From a virus: a stretch of DNA of 21,917 nt. Position numbers and translations under genes: made by a program. This document shows positions 1 through 7,928 of the stretch, piece by piece. How positions within the stretch are numbered: the stretch's first letter is position 1; every line of letters begins with the position of its first letter. The DNA lies in IMG/VR virus record IMGVR_UViG_3300047359_000932, positions 1 to 21,917 of that record. One strand, written 5' to 3'. The notes beneath the pieces were generated by a model. That model ran no database searches and was not told the DNA's origin. It saw only the letters and a list, made by a program, of their open reading frames with translations.

Positions 1-1
1 C

Positions 2-814
2 GTCCGAGTGCGCGCATATGGATATCACACCGATAGCAAAGATCAAATACCAACAGAAAATCTACCTTGGGCAATACCTTTGAATGGCGTTGATTCCGCT
101 TCAGTAAGTGGGGTTGGTACATCGCCGACGGGGATGGTTGAGGGAACGTGGGTTGTTGGTTTCTTTTTGGATGGAGATAGGGCGCAGGAACCTGCAATAA
201 TAGGAACTATTGCTGGGGCGCCATCCGAGGCTGCTGAGCCAACACTAGGATTCAATGACCCAAATGGCGTTTATCCAAAATATGTTAATGAATCTGATTT
301 GAATAAAAGAGCGCGAGGCGTTGCTGATGACACTACTGAAGACGCAGGGAAAATAAGTATCCCAGCTTCTCCATATTCGCCAGTTTATCCAATGAATCAT
401 GTCAAAGCTACAGAGTCGGGACACTATAAAGAGTATGACGATACATCTGGAGTTGAGCGAATAAAAGAATTTCATAAAAGCGGGACTCATTATGAAATTT
501 ATCCAGATGGAACTAAAGTCACTCGAGTTGTTAAAGATAATTACACTTTGGTGGCCAATGACGATTCTGTTCATGTCAAAGGTAATGTAACTGTGTTTGT
601 TGATGGCGATGCTAGTTTAACTATTGCTGGAACTACAACTGTAGATACTCCAACAACTAACTGGACAGGTGATATAAATTTAACAGGTGATATTAATATT
701 ACTGGAACATCAACAGCGTCTGGTGATCATATTTCTGCTGGTATCTCTGGTAAAGGTCATACTCATACAGATACTCCAGGAACTGGCGCTGGAACTACTA
801 GCAAGCCAAAATAA
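2..814 (+). CDS. gp5: gp5-like baseplate central spike protein, lysozyme-less, 5' end outside the window
   Basis: This is the C-terminal 271 codons of a baseplate hub/spike protein; the frame is open to the window edge, so the GTG at 8 is only an internal codon. The first ~75 residues look like the gp5 OB-fold (VRVRAYGYHTDSKDQIPTEN, then LPWAIPL and GTWVVGFFLDGD...PAIIGTI), the part that in T4 sits on the gp27 trimer. It then runs directly into a gp5C/VgrG-type segment (HKSGTHYEIYPDGTKVTRVV, VHVKGNVTVFVDGDASLTIAG) and a short Gly/Thr-rich beta repeat (GDINLTGDINITG). No lysozyme domain lies between the two, unlike T4 gp5. The end, GKGHTHTDTPGTGAG, carries an HxH that could lie at the spike tip (inference). 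The family is clear; the length of the missing N-terminus is unknown. Confidence 0.88.
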   Translation, partial: VRVRAYGYHTDSKDQIPTENLPWAIPLNGVDSASVSGVGTSPTGMVEGTWVVGFFLDGDRAQEPAIIGTIAGAPSEAAEPTLGFNDPNGVYPKYVNESDLNKRARGVADDTTEDAGKISIPASPYSPVYPMNHVKATESGHYKEYDDTSGVERIKEFHKSGTHYEIYPDGTKVTRVVKDNYTLVANDDSVHVKGNVTVFVDGDASLTIAGTTTVDTPTTNWTGDINLTGDINITGTSTASGDHISAGISGKGHTHTDTPGTGAGTTSKPK

Positions 815-854
815 TATTGTAAGGTGAATATTAAGTTATAATCTTTCTAGCGGT

Positions 855-862
855 TATAAATA
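855..862 (+). promoter_or_regulatory. T4-type late promoter -10 element TATAAATA
   Basis: A perfect TATAAATA lies in the 118-bp gap between gp5 and the next gene. In T4-like phages this octamer alone specifies late promoters read by the gp55 sigma factor. Transcription would start a few bases downstream, leaving a leader of about 65 nt before the ATG at 933 and probably serving the small basic protein, gp25, gp6 and onward. The rest of the gap holds no other gene and no convincing terminator. Confidence 0.75.
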
Positions 863-932
863 GAAACTTATATACCTTAAAGCGGTACACCTTTATTATA
901 CCTGATTGTTTGGAAAAGTCAAGGATTATTTT

Positions 933-1100
933 ATGAATCACGATAGTTTAGTTAATTTGTTTGAAACATATATTCAAGAAAACGATAAATTTCAAGGTGG
1001 AAATAAGTCAGCTGGTACAAGGGCAAGAAAGGCTCTAGCTGAAATAAGCAAACTTTGTAAAGATCGAAGAAAAGAAATACAGGAATCTAAGAACTCATAG
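933..1100 (+). CDS. Small basic histone H1 (Hc1)-like protein, 55 aa
   Basis: The protein has an acidic/hydrophobic first third (MNHDSLVNLFETYIQENDKF) followed by a lysine/arginine-rich stretch (GNKSAGTRARKALAEISKLC, then KDRRKEIQESKNS). The pattern GNK.A..R.RK....L.K..K..RKE.Q resembles small Hc1-type histone-like proteins and related short proteins of marine T4-like phages. DNA binding is inferred from this resemblance only. The ATG at 933 is preceded by AAGGAT at good spacing. A TTG at 906 would add nine residues, but it has no ribosome binding site, so I prefer 933. It lies downstream of the late promoter at 855 and 9 bp before gp25, so it should be made late together with the baseplate. 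It could instead be a minor structural or assembly protein. Confidence 0.72.
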   Translation: MNHDSLVNLFETYIQENDKFQGGNKSAGTRARKALAEISKLCKDRRKEIQESKNS

Positions 1101-1109
1101 TAGGTAATA

Positions 1110-1514
1110 ATGGCTGGAGTTAAAACCAAAAAGAAAGAAATATTCAGCGATTTGGACTTGGGCTTTTTCGCTCATCCAATCACGAGAAAGGTTTCGAGAA
1201 AGGTTAACAGGGATGCTGTTAGGCAATCAGTAAAATCATTGATACTTACAGATTATTATGAGCGACCATTTAAATCTAATATTGGTTGTAGTATTCGATA
1301 TTATCTTTTTGAATTATTCACTCCAGCAATAAAACAGCAAATGGAAAATACTATTCGAGAAGTGATATCAAATTATGAACCAAGAGCTGATGTAATTGAG
1401 GTTTTGGTAGAAGAAAGAAGAGAAGAACATGCGCTAATTGTTTCAGTGGCGTTTATGATAATCAACGATCCAGAGCCAATTGTTCTGGATGTAATATTAG
1501 AAAGAGTCAGGTAA
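1110..1514 (+). CDS. gp25: gp25-like baseplate wedge subunit
   Basis: The 134-aa product matches the gpW/gp25 family in length (T4 gp25 is 132 aa) and in motif. It has the family's N-terminal pattern (DLDLGFFAHPITRKV, residues 15-28), a segment RDAVRQSVKSLIL then YYERPFKSNIG (34-59), and the conserved EPR triplet at residues 90-92 (NYEPRADV). In T4-like baseplates gp25 clamps the gp6 dimer to the sheath-initiating core of the wedge; the same fold occurs as TssE in type VI secretion. The start is ATG with AGG just upstream (GTAGGTAATAATG). The stop directly abuts the ATG of gp6, which suggests coupled translation and equal supply of the two wedge partners. Confidence 0.93.
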   Translation: MAGVKTKKKEIFSDLDLGFFAHPITRKVSRKVNRDAVRQSVKSLILTDYYERPFKSNIGCSIRYYLFELFTPAIKQQMENTIREVISNYEPRADVIEVLVEERREEHALIVSVAFMIINDPEPIVLDVILERVR

Positions 1515-3284
1515 ATGACGGCAAATACATATTTACAAGTTTCAGAACTAGACTTTGATCAAATAAGATCAAATCTAAAAACATATTTAAGCAGCCAAGA
1601 CCAATTCAAAGATTATAATTTTGAAGGTTCTGCGATGGCAGTTCTTCTTGATGTGCTTGCGTATAATACTCATTATAACGCATACTATTTGAATATGGTT
1701 GCTAATGAAATGTTTTTGGATACTGCTCAACAAAGAGACTCAGTTGTATCAAGAGCTAAAGAATTGGGTTATGTTCCAATTTCTTCCGTCGGCGCTAGGG
1801 CTGAAATTAATATTCAATTCAAAGGAGTTGGCGCTACAGTAAATCAATTTACAATTCCTAAGAATTCAAAATTCACCACAACAGTTGATGATATAACATA
1901 CACATATGTCACCCCTTCGGCAAATAAAGTAACTCGTTCTTCTGCTAATACTTTTGTTAAGAAGATAACAATTAAAGAAGGAGAGCCACTTTCTCATAGT
2001 TGGACTGTGAGCGCAACGAATCCTGTTAGATATATTATACCAAATGCTGGCGTTGATACAACTAGCATAACAGTAAGCGTTCAAGAATCTGCGACCGATA
2101 CAACCACTATCGAATACAATCGCGCGACTAATATTGAACAAGTGGGGTCAACAAGTCCATTATATTTTATTGAAGAAGCTGCTGATCAAAAATATGAAGT
2201 CGTTTTCGGTTCAGGATCATTAGGTAAGTCAGTTAAGCCAGGAAATATAATCACAGTTGAATATCTTGTAAATAATGGCGAAGAAACTAATGGCGCATCT
2301 ACGTTTAGTGTTGATTCAATTGATATTGGGACGCCATATACTAGCGCAGTTGTAACTTCTGTTGCGACAAACGCAAACGGTGGTCGTCCACAAGAAACCA
2401 TAGAATCAATCAAATTTTCGGCTCCCAGAAATTACCAAACGCAAAATAGGGCAGTTGTTGCTGAGGATTATCAACGAATACTTTTAAGCGAAAATCCTGA
2501 CTTACAATCTGTGATAGCTTATGGTGGCGAGCAAGCATCTCCTGCCGTAAATGGTAAGGTTTTTATTGCTGTTAAGCCTTTTGGCGAGCAGTTTGCAACT
2601 CAAAACAGAAAACAAGCAATCAGATCATCAATAATTACAAGAACGCCTCTTGCTGTTGATCCAGTTATTATTGACGCTGATTATACATATATCATTCCTT
2701 CGATCACCACATATTATGACATAACACGTTCTTCCTTGACAGATTCTGCGGTTGAGCAAAATATTAGAACAGCTGTCCAAGAATATGCCACAAATAATCT
2801 AGAAAGGTTTGGTAATAGGTTTAGATTCTCAAGATTTGTTCGTTCTTTGGATAATACATCTGGCGGTGCTATTTTGAATAATGGCGCGAGTATTGAGATT
2901 CAAAAACGAATTACTCCGAATACAAATATTGCTGAGTTGGTTGAACTAAATTATAATAATGAGATTAGGCCTGGATCGTTATCTTCAACTGAATTTACAT
3001 ATAATGGATTCCCAGCATTCCTCGGAGACGATGGTCTTGGGGTTGTTTCTATATTTAGATATAATGATCAAAAGCAAAAAGTAAACATTATTGTTTTGGC
3101 TGGAACTATTGATTATACAAATGGTATTGTCAAAGTTGAAAACTTCTTGCCATCTTCTTATGCTGATACTGAATTAAAAGTAACTGTGGTTCCAGAAAAC
3201 TTGGATATCATTCCAGTAAGGGAACAGATTCTTCTTATGGAATCTGGCGATGCAATAATTAATGTTGTTGGTGAACAAACCTAA
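1515..3284 (+). CDS. gp6: gp6-like baseplate wedge subunit
   Basis: The 589-aa product is slightly shorter than T4 gp6 (660 aa). Its N-terminal 90 residues carry the strongly conserved gp6 pattern: DFDQIRSNLKTYLSSQDQF, then FEGSAMAVLLDVLAYNTHYN, then YLNMVANEMFLDTA, then the DSVVSRAKELGY helix. A Baseplate_J-like middle follows, and a C-terminal part with RNRF-type text (RFGNRFRFSRFVRSLDN) and a beta-rich end. In T4, gp6 forms dimers that tie adjacent wedges into a ring and bind gp25 and gp7. It starts immediately after the gp25 stop and ends in a TAATG overlap with the next gene. The identification rests on the N-terminal motif and the gp25-gp6 gene order. Confidence 0.92.
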   Translation: MTANTYLQVSELDFDQIRSNLKTYLSSQDQFKDYNFEGSAMAVLLDVLAYNTHYNAYYLNMVANEMFLDTAQQRDSVVSRAKELGYVPISSVGARAEINIQFKGVGATVNQFTIPKNSKFTTTVDDITYTYVTPSANKVTRSSANTFVKKITIKEGEPLSHSWTVSATNPVRYIIPNAGVDTTSITVSVQESATDTTTIEYNRATNIEQVGSTSPLYFIEEAADQKYEVVFGSGSLGKSVKPGNIITVEYLVNNGEETNGASTFSVDSIDIGTPYTSAVVTSVATNANGGRPQETIESIKFSAPRNYQTQNRAVVAEDYQRILLSENPDLQSVIAYGGEQASPAVNGKVFIAVKPFGEQFATQNRKQAIRSSIITRTPLAVDPVIIDADYTYIIPSITTYYDITRSSLTDSAVEQNIRTAVQEYATNNLERFGNRFRFSRFVRSLDNTSGGAILNNGASIEIQKRITPNTNIAELVELNYNNEIRPGSLSSTEFTYNGFPAFLGDDGLGVVSIFRYNDQKQKVNIIVLAGTIDYTNGIVKVENFLPSSYADTELKVTVVPENLDIIPVREQILLMESGDAIINVVGEQT

Positions 3285-6145
3285 TGATAAAGGCAAAACT
3301 GTCAAAACTTGTAAAGAATCAATTCCCAGATTTTTATAAAGAAGATGGGCAAAATTTTCTTGCGTTTGTTGAAGCATATTATGAGTATCTTGAGCAAAAT
3401 GGTAAGTTGACAGATGTCATTCAAAACATTCAAGATTATAGAGATATCAATACCACACTAGATGAATATATTGATTTCTTTCAAGACACTCTTCTTCCAT
3501 CAGTTCCTCATGATATTTTGGCTGATAAGAGAAATTTTGCAAAATATGTAAAATTATTCAACAACCGACGAGGATCGCTTTCTTCATATAAACTTCTTTT
3601 TAGAATCATCTACAATGAAGATGTTACGGTGAATTATCCAGCAGATCAAATGTTAAAAGTATCTGATGGGGATTGGAGGCTTGATAGATATTTAGTTGTA
3701 AACTACAACCCAAAAGTTTACAACTTTATTGGAAAGACTATAATAGGAACTGAGTCTGGAGCGCAGGCTCTTGTTGAAGATGTTGTTGGTAGAGTTGTTA
3801 GAAGCCGTGATATTATGCAAATCATTGTATCAAATATCAAGGGTTCATTTAATCACTTAGAGCCTGTTCGATTACTGGGCGAAGTGACAGCAAACACATT
3901 TTCTCCATTGGTTGAAGCTGGAATATCTTCTGTCACAATCGTAAACAGCGGTGCTGAATATAGAAAGGGTGATGTAGTTAAAATCATTTCGGATAAAGTT
4001 GGTGATTTTGGTAAGGTTGTTGTTACAGATACGGTTGACCTTGGTGGCTCGATAACTTTTTCTATCACAGAAGGCGGTTCAGGATATACTTCTTCAATAG
4101 GCGGTGAAGATCAAGGCGAAACTCAAATCAATATATTTGGTGGAGATGGGCAATCGCCTGCCAGTTTCGATTTACAGCAATCAGATATCGGCGACACATT
4201 CGCATTATCGTTCAATACTAATTTGATTAGCGGGAATAATGCTTTTGGTTCTTCTGGTCCGCTTGTCACATATTCTGACAGTTCTACTGGAATAATGGAC
4301 ACATTTGCGAATACGCTTCTTTCTTCTCCAAGTTTTGGGTTTCCTGAACAAAATGAGGTTTTGGTTAACAACGATTTTAGAGATAACACAAACGCAGCTA
4401 TTAATATCGCAACGACTGGAGCTGGAGTTCTGAGCGTTGGCGATTCAATCTTTGGTGTAACATCAGGCGCTAACGGTATTGTCAATGAAATTGTAGACGG
4501 GACGTCTGGCGACGCTTGGTTTAGAGTTGATACCTATAAAAGATTTACATCAACAGAAACTGTCAAAAAACATTTTGCTGGTGGCGGTGGGACATCTATT
4601 GGAACAGTTTCTTCTTTTCAGTCTAATACTGTTGGCGGTCATGCTTTACAATTAGGTGTGTTCAGTAACACTCATACAATATCTGAAGGCGATGAACTTG
4701 TTTCTCAAAGCGAATCGCCATACAGTAATAATTATGTTTTTGCTGTTGTTAAAAAAGTTGTCAACACAATCCCAAATGGATATGATGCTGGTGGTGGGGA
4801 TGTTAGAGACTTAATTACATTTAGAGTTACTGCGAATACAACAGCTAATCTGTCAAGTCAATTTGAAACTGGACCGATGGCTTCATTTGTACAGGGGCAA
4901 AATGTCAGAAAGGTCGGAAGCGCAACTACTGTGGGCGTTGTTGCTACTACATCTTCTAACACAACTTTTGAAAATGTATATACAAAACTCGAAGATTCTT
5001 TATTATTTAAAACTACAACCTTTGGTACAATAGAAGAACTTTCAAATAGGGTTGGCGGTTCAGGGTTTACTGTAGCTCCAACAGTTCAAGTGGTCGAACC
5101 AAACATTTCTGCTCTTGGAATCGGAGAACAGTATATTACATTACAATCGGATGATGTGAATTGGGTTACTGGAAACTCAAGCGTAACATCACTCGATACC
5201 AATGATGCGTTGTTCCAAGCAAATACTGGGGCTTCGGGTGACATTAAAGCTGGCTCTGGTCCAAACCTTGTACCAACAACAACTGTTCTCGCCAACGGAA
5301 CATATCAAACAACGGTCAGAGTTTGGCAAGATTTCTTACAGAGAGAGCCTGGAAATGTAATTTTCAAAGTTGGCGAGCCAGTTGCTATTTACAAATATGA
5401 CGGCAGCTATGTTCCTGGTGGATTAGATAATAGAACCTTAACTGGAACTGGTAGCGCTAAAGTTGTAGCAGTTGAAGATAAAGGTGTGCTCGGTAAAAAT
5501 GCTGTAATAACTCCAGGCGTTGGAGCTAACGGAACAGCAACAAGTTTCAGAATAATTGATTCTGGATATTCATATTCTGATGGGGAAAGAGTTAGAATTC
5601 AAGATTCAGGGAGAACAAATTCAACACAAGCTGTTGTCGATTTGAAATTAAATAATGTTGCGAATACGCAAGGGTATTATTCTAGCGCGAGAAGTCATGT
5701 TTCCTCTAAGCGTGGGCACATACAAGACAGTAAATACTATCAAGAATACTCATATGAAATTGTTTCTCCGATTTCTTTGCAACGATATAAAGAAATTGCT
5801 TTGAAACTTGTACATCCTTCTGGGCAATCGCTGTTCGGCAAATATCAATCTCATTCGAATGTTGTTGTTGAGGTCACGACAACTGCAAACAATACTACTA
5901 GAACGCAGGCTAATGGAACCGTGGCGCTTTCTAATACTACTTTCAATTTGGTGGGCACGAATACCGAATACACTAAACACTACTCCAATGGCGATCTAAT
6001 AATTATCGAAACATCACCAAAACAATATATAAAAATGCCACTAAATATAGTATCAAGTGACACTTTGGCAAATACAAAAGTGCAGTGGGCAGCAACTGAT
6101 ATTGCTGCTGCTGACATATTTTACACTAAAGGAACGATTTCCTAA
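3284..6145 (+). CDS. Large baseplate wedge protein in the gp7 position
   Basis: The 953-aa product is close in size to T4 gp7 (1032 aa) and lies between gp6 and gp8, as gp7 does in T4. Residues 1-180 form a helical, aromatic-rich domain (LVKNQFPDFYKEDGQNFLAF, then VEAYYEYLEQNGKL, NRRGSLSSYKLLFRIIYNED, VNYPADQMLKVSDGDWR) known from marine T4-like wedge proteins. The long middle is Ser/Thr/Gly/Val-rich beta structure with repeated 'GxxYxxGD' modules (near 3942, 4070 and 5558). The last 140 residues return to a conserved segment (YYQEYSYEIVSPISLQRYKE, ALKLVHPSGQSLFGKY). It probably links the inner gp6/gp25 core to the outer baseplate. Homology to T4 gp7 itself is not obvious by eye, so no symbol is given. 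It overlaps gp6 and gp8 by one base through TAATG on each side. Confidence 0.78.
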   Translation: MIKAKLSKLVKNQFPDFYKEDGQNFLAFVEAYYEYLEQNGKLTDVIQNIQDYRDINTTLDEYIDFFQDTLLPSVPHDILADKRNFAKYVKLFNNRRGSLSSYKLLFRIIYNEDVTVNYPADQMLKVSDGDWRLDRYLVVNYNPKVYNFIGKTIIGTESGAQALVEDVVGRVVRSRDIMQIIVSNIKGSFNHLEPVRLLGEVTANTFSPLVEAGISSVTIVNSGAEYRKGDVVKIISDKVGDFGKVVVTDTVDLGGSITFSITEGGSGYTSSIGGEDQGETQINIFGGDGQSPASFDLQQSDIGDTFALSFNTNLISGNNAFGSSGPLVTYSDSSTGIMDTFANTLLSSPSFGFPEQNEVLVNNDFRDNTNAAINIATTGAGVLSVGDSIFGVTSGANGIVNEIVDGTSGDAWFRVDTYKRFTSTETVKKHFAGGGGTSIGTVSSFQSNTVGGHALQLGVFSNTHTISEGDELVSQSESPYSNNYVFAVVKKVVNTIPNGYDAGGGDVRDLITFRVTANTTANLSSQFETGPMASFVQGQNVRKVGSATTVGVVATTSSNTTFENVYTKLEDSLLFKTTTFGTIEELSNRVGGSGFTVAPTVQVVEPNISALGIGEQYITLQSDDVNWVTGNSSVTSLDTNDALFQANTGASGDIKAGSGPNLVPTTTVLANGTYQTTVRVWQDFLQREPGNVIFKVGEPVAIYKYDGSYVPGGLDNRTLTGTGSAKVVAVEDKGVLGKNAVITPGVGANGTATSFRIIDSGYSYSDGERVRIQDSGRTNSTQAVVDLKLNNVANTQGYYSSARSHVSSKRGHIQDSKYYQEYSYEIVSPISLQRYKEIALKLVHPSGQSLFGKYQSHSNVVVEVTTTANNTTRTQANGTVALSNTTFNLVGTNTEYTKHYSNGDLIIIETSPKQYIKMPLNIVSSDTLANTKVQWAATDIAAADIFYTKGTIS

Positions 6146-7917
6146 TGGCAACATATAGATACGCAACTAAAGATCTGTCAATCAATAATGCTAAGGCTTT
6201 TGTCAAGGCATTAAACGCATCAGATGGAAGAAATACAAAAAATTCTGTCATTCTGTATGCGGTTCTTGGAAATACTGTAGATTGGGAAAATGAGCCAGCG
6301 CCATCTTTTGTGGTAGATACCGAACAAAGTTTACAATATGATATTCATAGAAAGTTTGTTGGAGCTAAAAAGATTGACACTGGTAGTGTTTCTCATGTAA
6401 CAACAAGGCACGATTGGTCTTCAGGTACGGTTTATTCAATGTATCGAGATACGGATGTTGACATATATTATAGAAAGTTTTATGTGATGACTGACGAAAA
6501 TAATGTTTATAAGTGCCTGTATAATAACAAAGGTCAATCATCAACCGTAAAGCCGACAGGGTTTTCTACTCTACCATTTACCACTTCTGATGGCTATACA
6601 TGGAAATATATGTACACAGTTTCTTTAGGAGAAGCGGATAAATTCTTAACATCAGTACATATTCCAGTTAAAAATATTGAAACTCCAGACGCTTCTCCAG
6701 AACAAACTAGGCAGGCAGCAGTTCAAAACGCAGCGGTGAATGGTGCGATTGAAGTTATTGAAACTAATGATGTCGGTTCTGGATATAAACAAGTTATTGA
6801 CGGTGTTGTTGAGGTTGGTGGTCGCAGATCTTTGAGAATAACTGGTGGCGATGTTTCTTCTATTCAGGGTTATTATAATGGATCTAGTGTATATATTTCT
6901 TCAGGAACTGGTGTTGGACAATTGCGAAGAATTATAAAGTGGGAAGGTTCTAGCAAAACACTAACAGTGAATGCTGCGTTTGCGACAACTCCAAATACTG
7001 ATTCTCGAGTTGTCATATCGCCAACTGTGACTGTTGTTGGGGATGGTAAGGGGGCGCAAGCATATTCAAAGGTTAACACTGGAACTGGATCAATTGCCAA
7101 TGTTTCGGTAATTAATGTTGGTTCTGATTACACAAGAGCCAAGGTTCGGATCACAGCAAATAGCATACATGGCGTTGGCGCCACTGCTAATGCGATCATA
7201 TCGCCAGTTGGTGGTCATGGTTCAGACCCAGTTAGAGAACTTGCTGCTGATAGAATTGCTTTGAATGTACAATTTAATGGAAACGAGGGCGTGTCAGCCA
7301 CAGGCGCTGGTTACATACCTTCTAATACTGAGTTTAGAACAATCAGTATTTTAAAAGATCCAGTTCTTAAGGTGAATTCAAATAATGTTTTCCAAGCAAC
7401 AGAATATATCGCCAACACTTCTAACAGCCCATCAACTTTAAGGTTGACAACTAGGGCAACTATATCATATGTGAGTTCTGATGGGGATCAGCCAGTTAAT
7501 CCTTTATACTCAGATGATATCATAACAAACGAAAGAAACAGATTATCTGCTGAGTTGGGAACTCTTGAATTTGTGACCGAACTTGGTCCATCGCAACGAA
7601 TAGCAAATGCGATGAAAAATGCGGTACAGGGCGCTAATGCTCAAATTGTTTACATCAGAGATGATGAAACACAATCTGACACATCCTTCTACACAATGTA
7701 CCTAAATAGTGTACAGAGTTATGGGGAACAACCTGCGTTCACTAAAGATGATGTTATTTTGAAAAGCGATAGTAACACATCAATAGCAACCGTTGAAGCA
7801 ATTGTTGGACCAGAGGCAAATACATTTTCTGGTGAGATTCTCTACGCTGAAAACATAACAGCAGTGAGTAGAACACCTGATCAGATAGAAGATATTAAAA
7901 TTATACTAGATTTCTAA
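6145..7917 (+). CDS. gp8: gp8-like baseplate wedge subunit, enlarged
   Basis: The 590-aa product resembles T4 gp8 at the N-terminus and around residue 149, where DGYTWKYMYTVS matches the family's 'DGY.W.Y...' motif. It also has the gp8-type opening that mentions a missing-data-like pattern of genome position (NSVILYAVLGNTVDWENEPA, residues 34-53). T4 gp8 is 334 aa; here about 250 residues are added, mostly beta-rich, with 'VGSGYKQ' and 'VGSDYTRAKVRI' modules and a conserved GGHGSDPV.EL segment. gp8 dimers brace the outside of the wedge in T4, and the extension may replace contacts supplied by other T4 wedge proteins. AAAGGA lies about 11 nt before the ATG, within the end of the upstream gene, and the junction is TAATG. 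Confidence 0.85.
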   Translation: MATYRYATKDLSINNAKAFVKALNASDGRNTKNSVILYAVLGNTVDWENEPAPSFVVDTEQSLQYDIHRKFVGAKKIDTGSVSHVTTRHDWSSGTVYSMYRDTDVDIYYRKFYVMTDENNVYKCLYNNKGQSSTVKPTGFSTLPFTTSDGYTWKYMYTVSLGEADKFLTSVHIPVKNIETPDASPEQTRQAAVQNAAVNGAIEVIETNDVGSGYKQVIDGVVEVGGRRSLRITGGDVSSIQGYYNGSSVYISSGTGVGQLRRIIKWEGSSKTLTVNAAFATTPNTDSRVVISPTVTVVGDGKGAQAYSKVNTGTGSIANVSVINVGSDYTRAKVRITANSIHGVGATANAIISPVGGHGSDPVRELAADRIALNVQFNGNEGVSATGAGYIPSNTEFRTISILKDPVLKVNSNNVFQATEYIANTSNSPSTLRLTTRATISYVSSDGDQPVNPLYSDDIITNERNRLSAELGTLEFVTELGPSQRIANAMKNAVQGANAQIVYIRDDETQSDTSFYTMYLNSVQSYGEQPAFTKDDVILKSDSNTSIATVEAIVGPEANTFSGEILYAENITAVSRTPDQIEDIKIILDF

Positions 7918-7928
7918 AGGTATCATAA

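Noticed and set aside
245-574. Antisense frame over gp5 and similar minus-strand frames elsewhere (for example 1866-2141, 4123-4485 and 8976-9260)
   Set aside because: They lie inside well-identified + strand genes, have no recognisable protein features and no promoter or ribosome binding site.
8-814. GTG at 8 as the true start of the first gene
   Set aside because: The gp5 OB-fold text (VR-VRAYGYHTD) continues upstream to base 2 and the domain is incomplete, so the gene is cut by the window edge.
906-932. TTG start at 906 for the small basic protein
   Set aside because: No ribosome binding site precedes it, whereas AAGGAT sits correctly before the ATG at 933.
815-932. Terminator or extra small gene in the gap after gp5
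   Set aside because: No stable GC stem with a U run and no frame longer than a few codons with a start signal. The late promoter is the only supported element.
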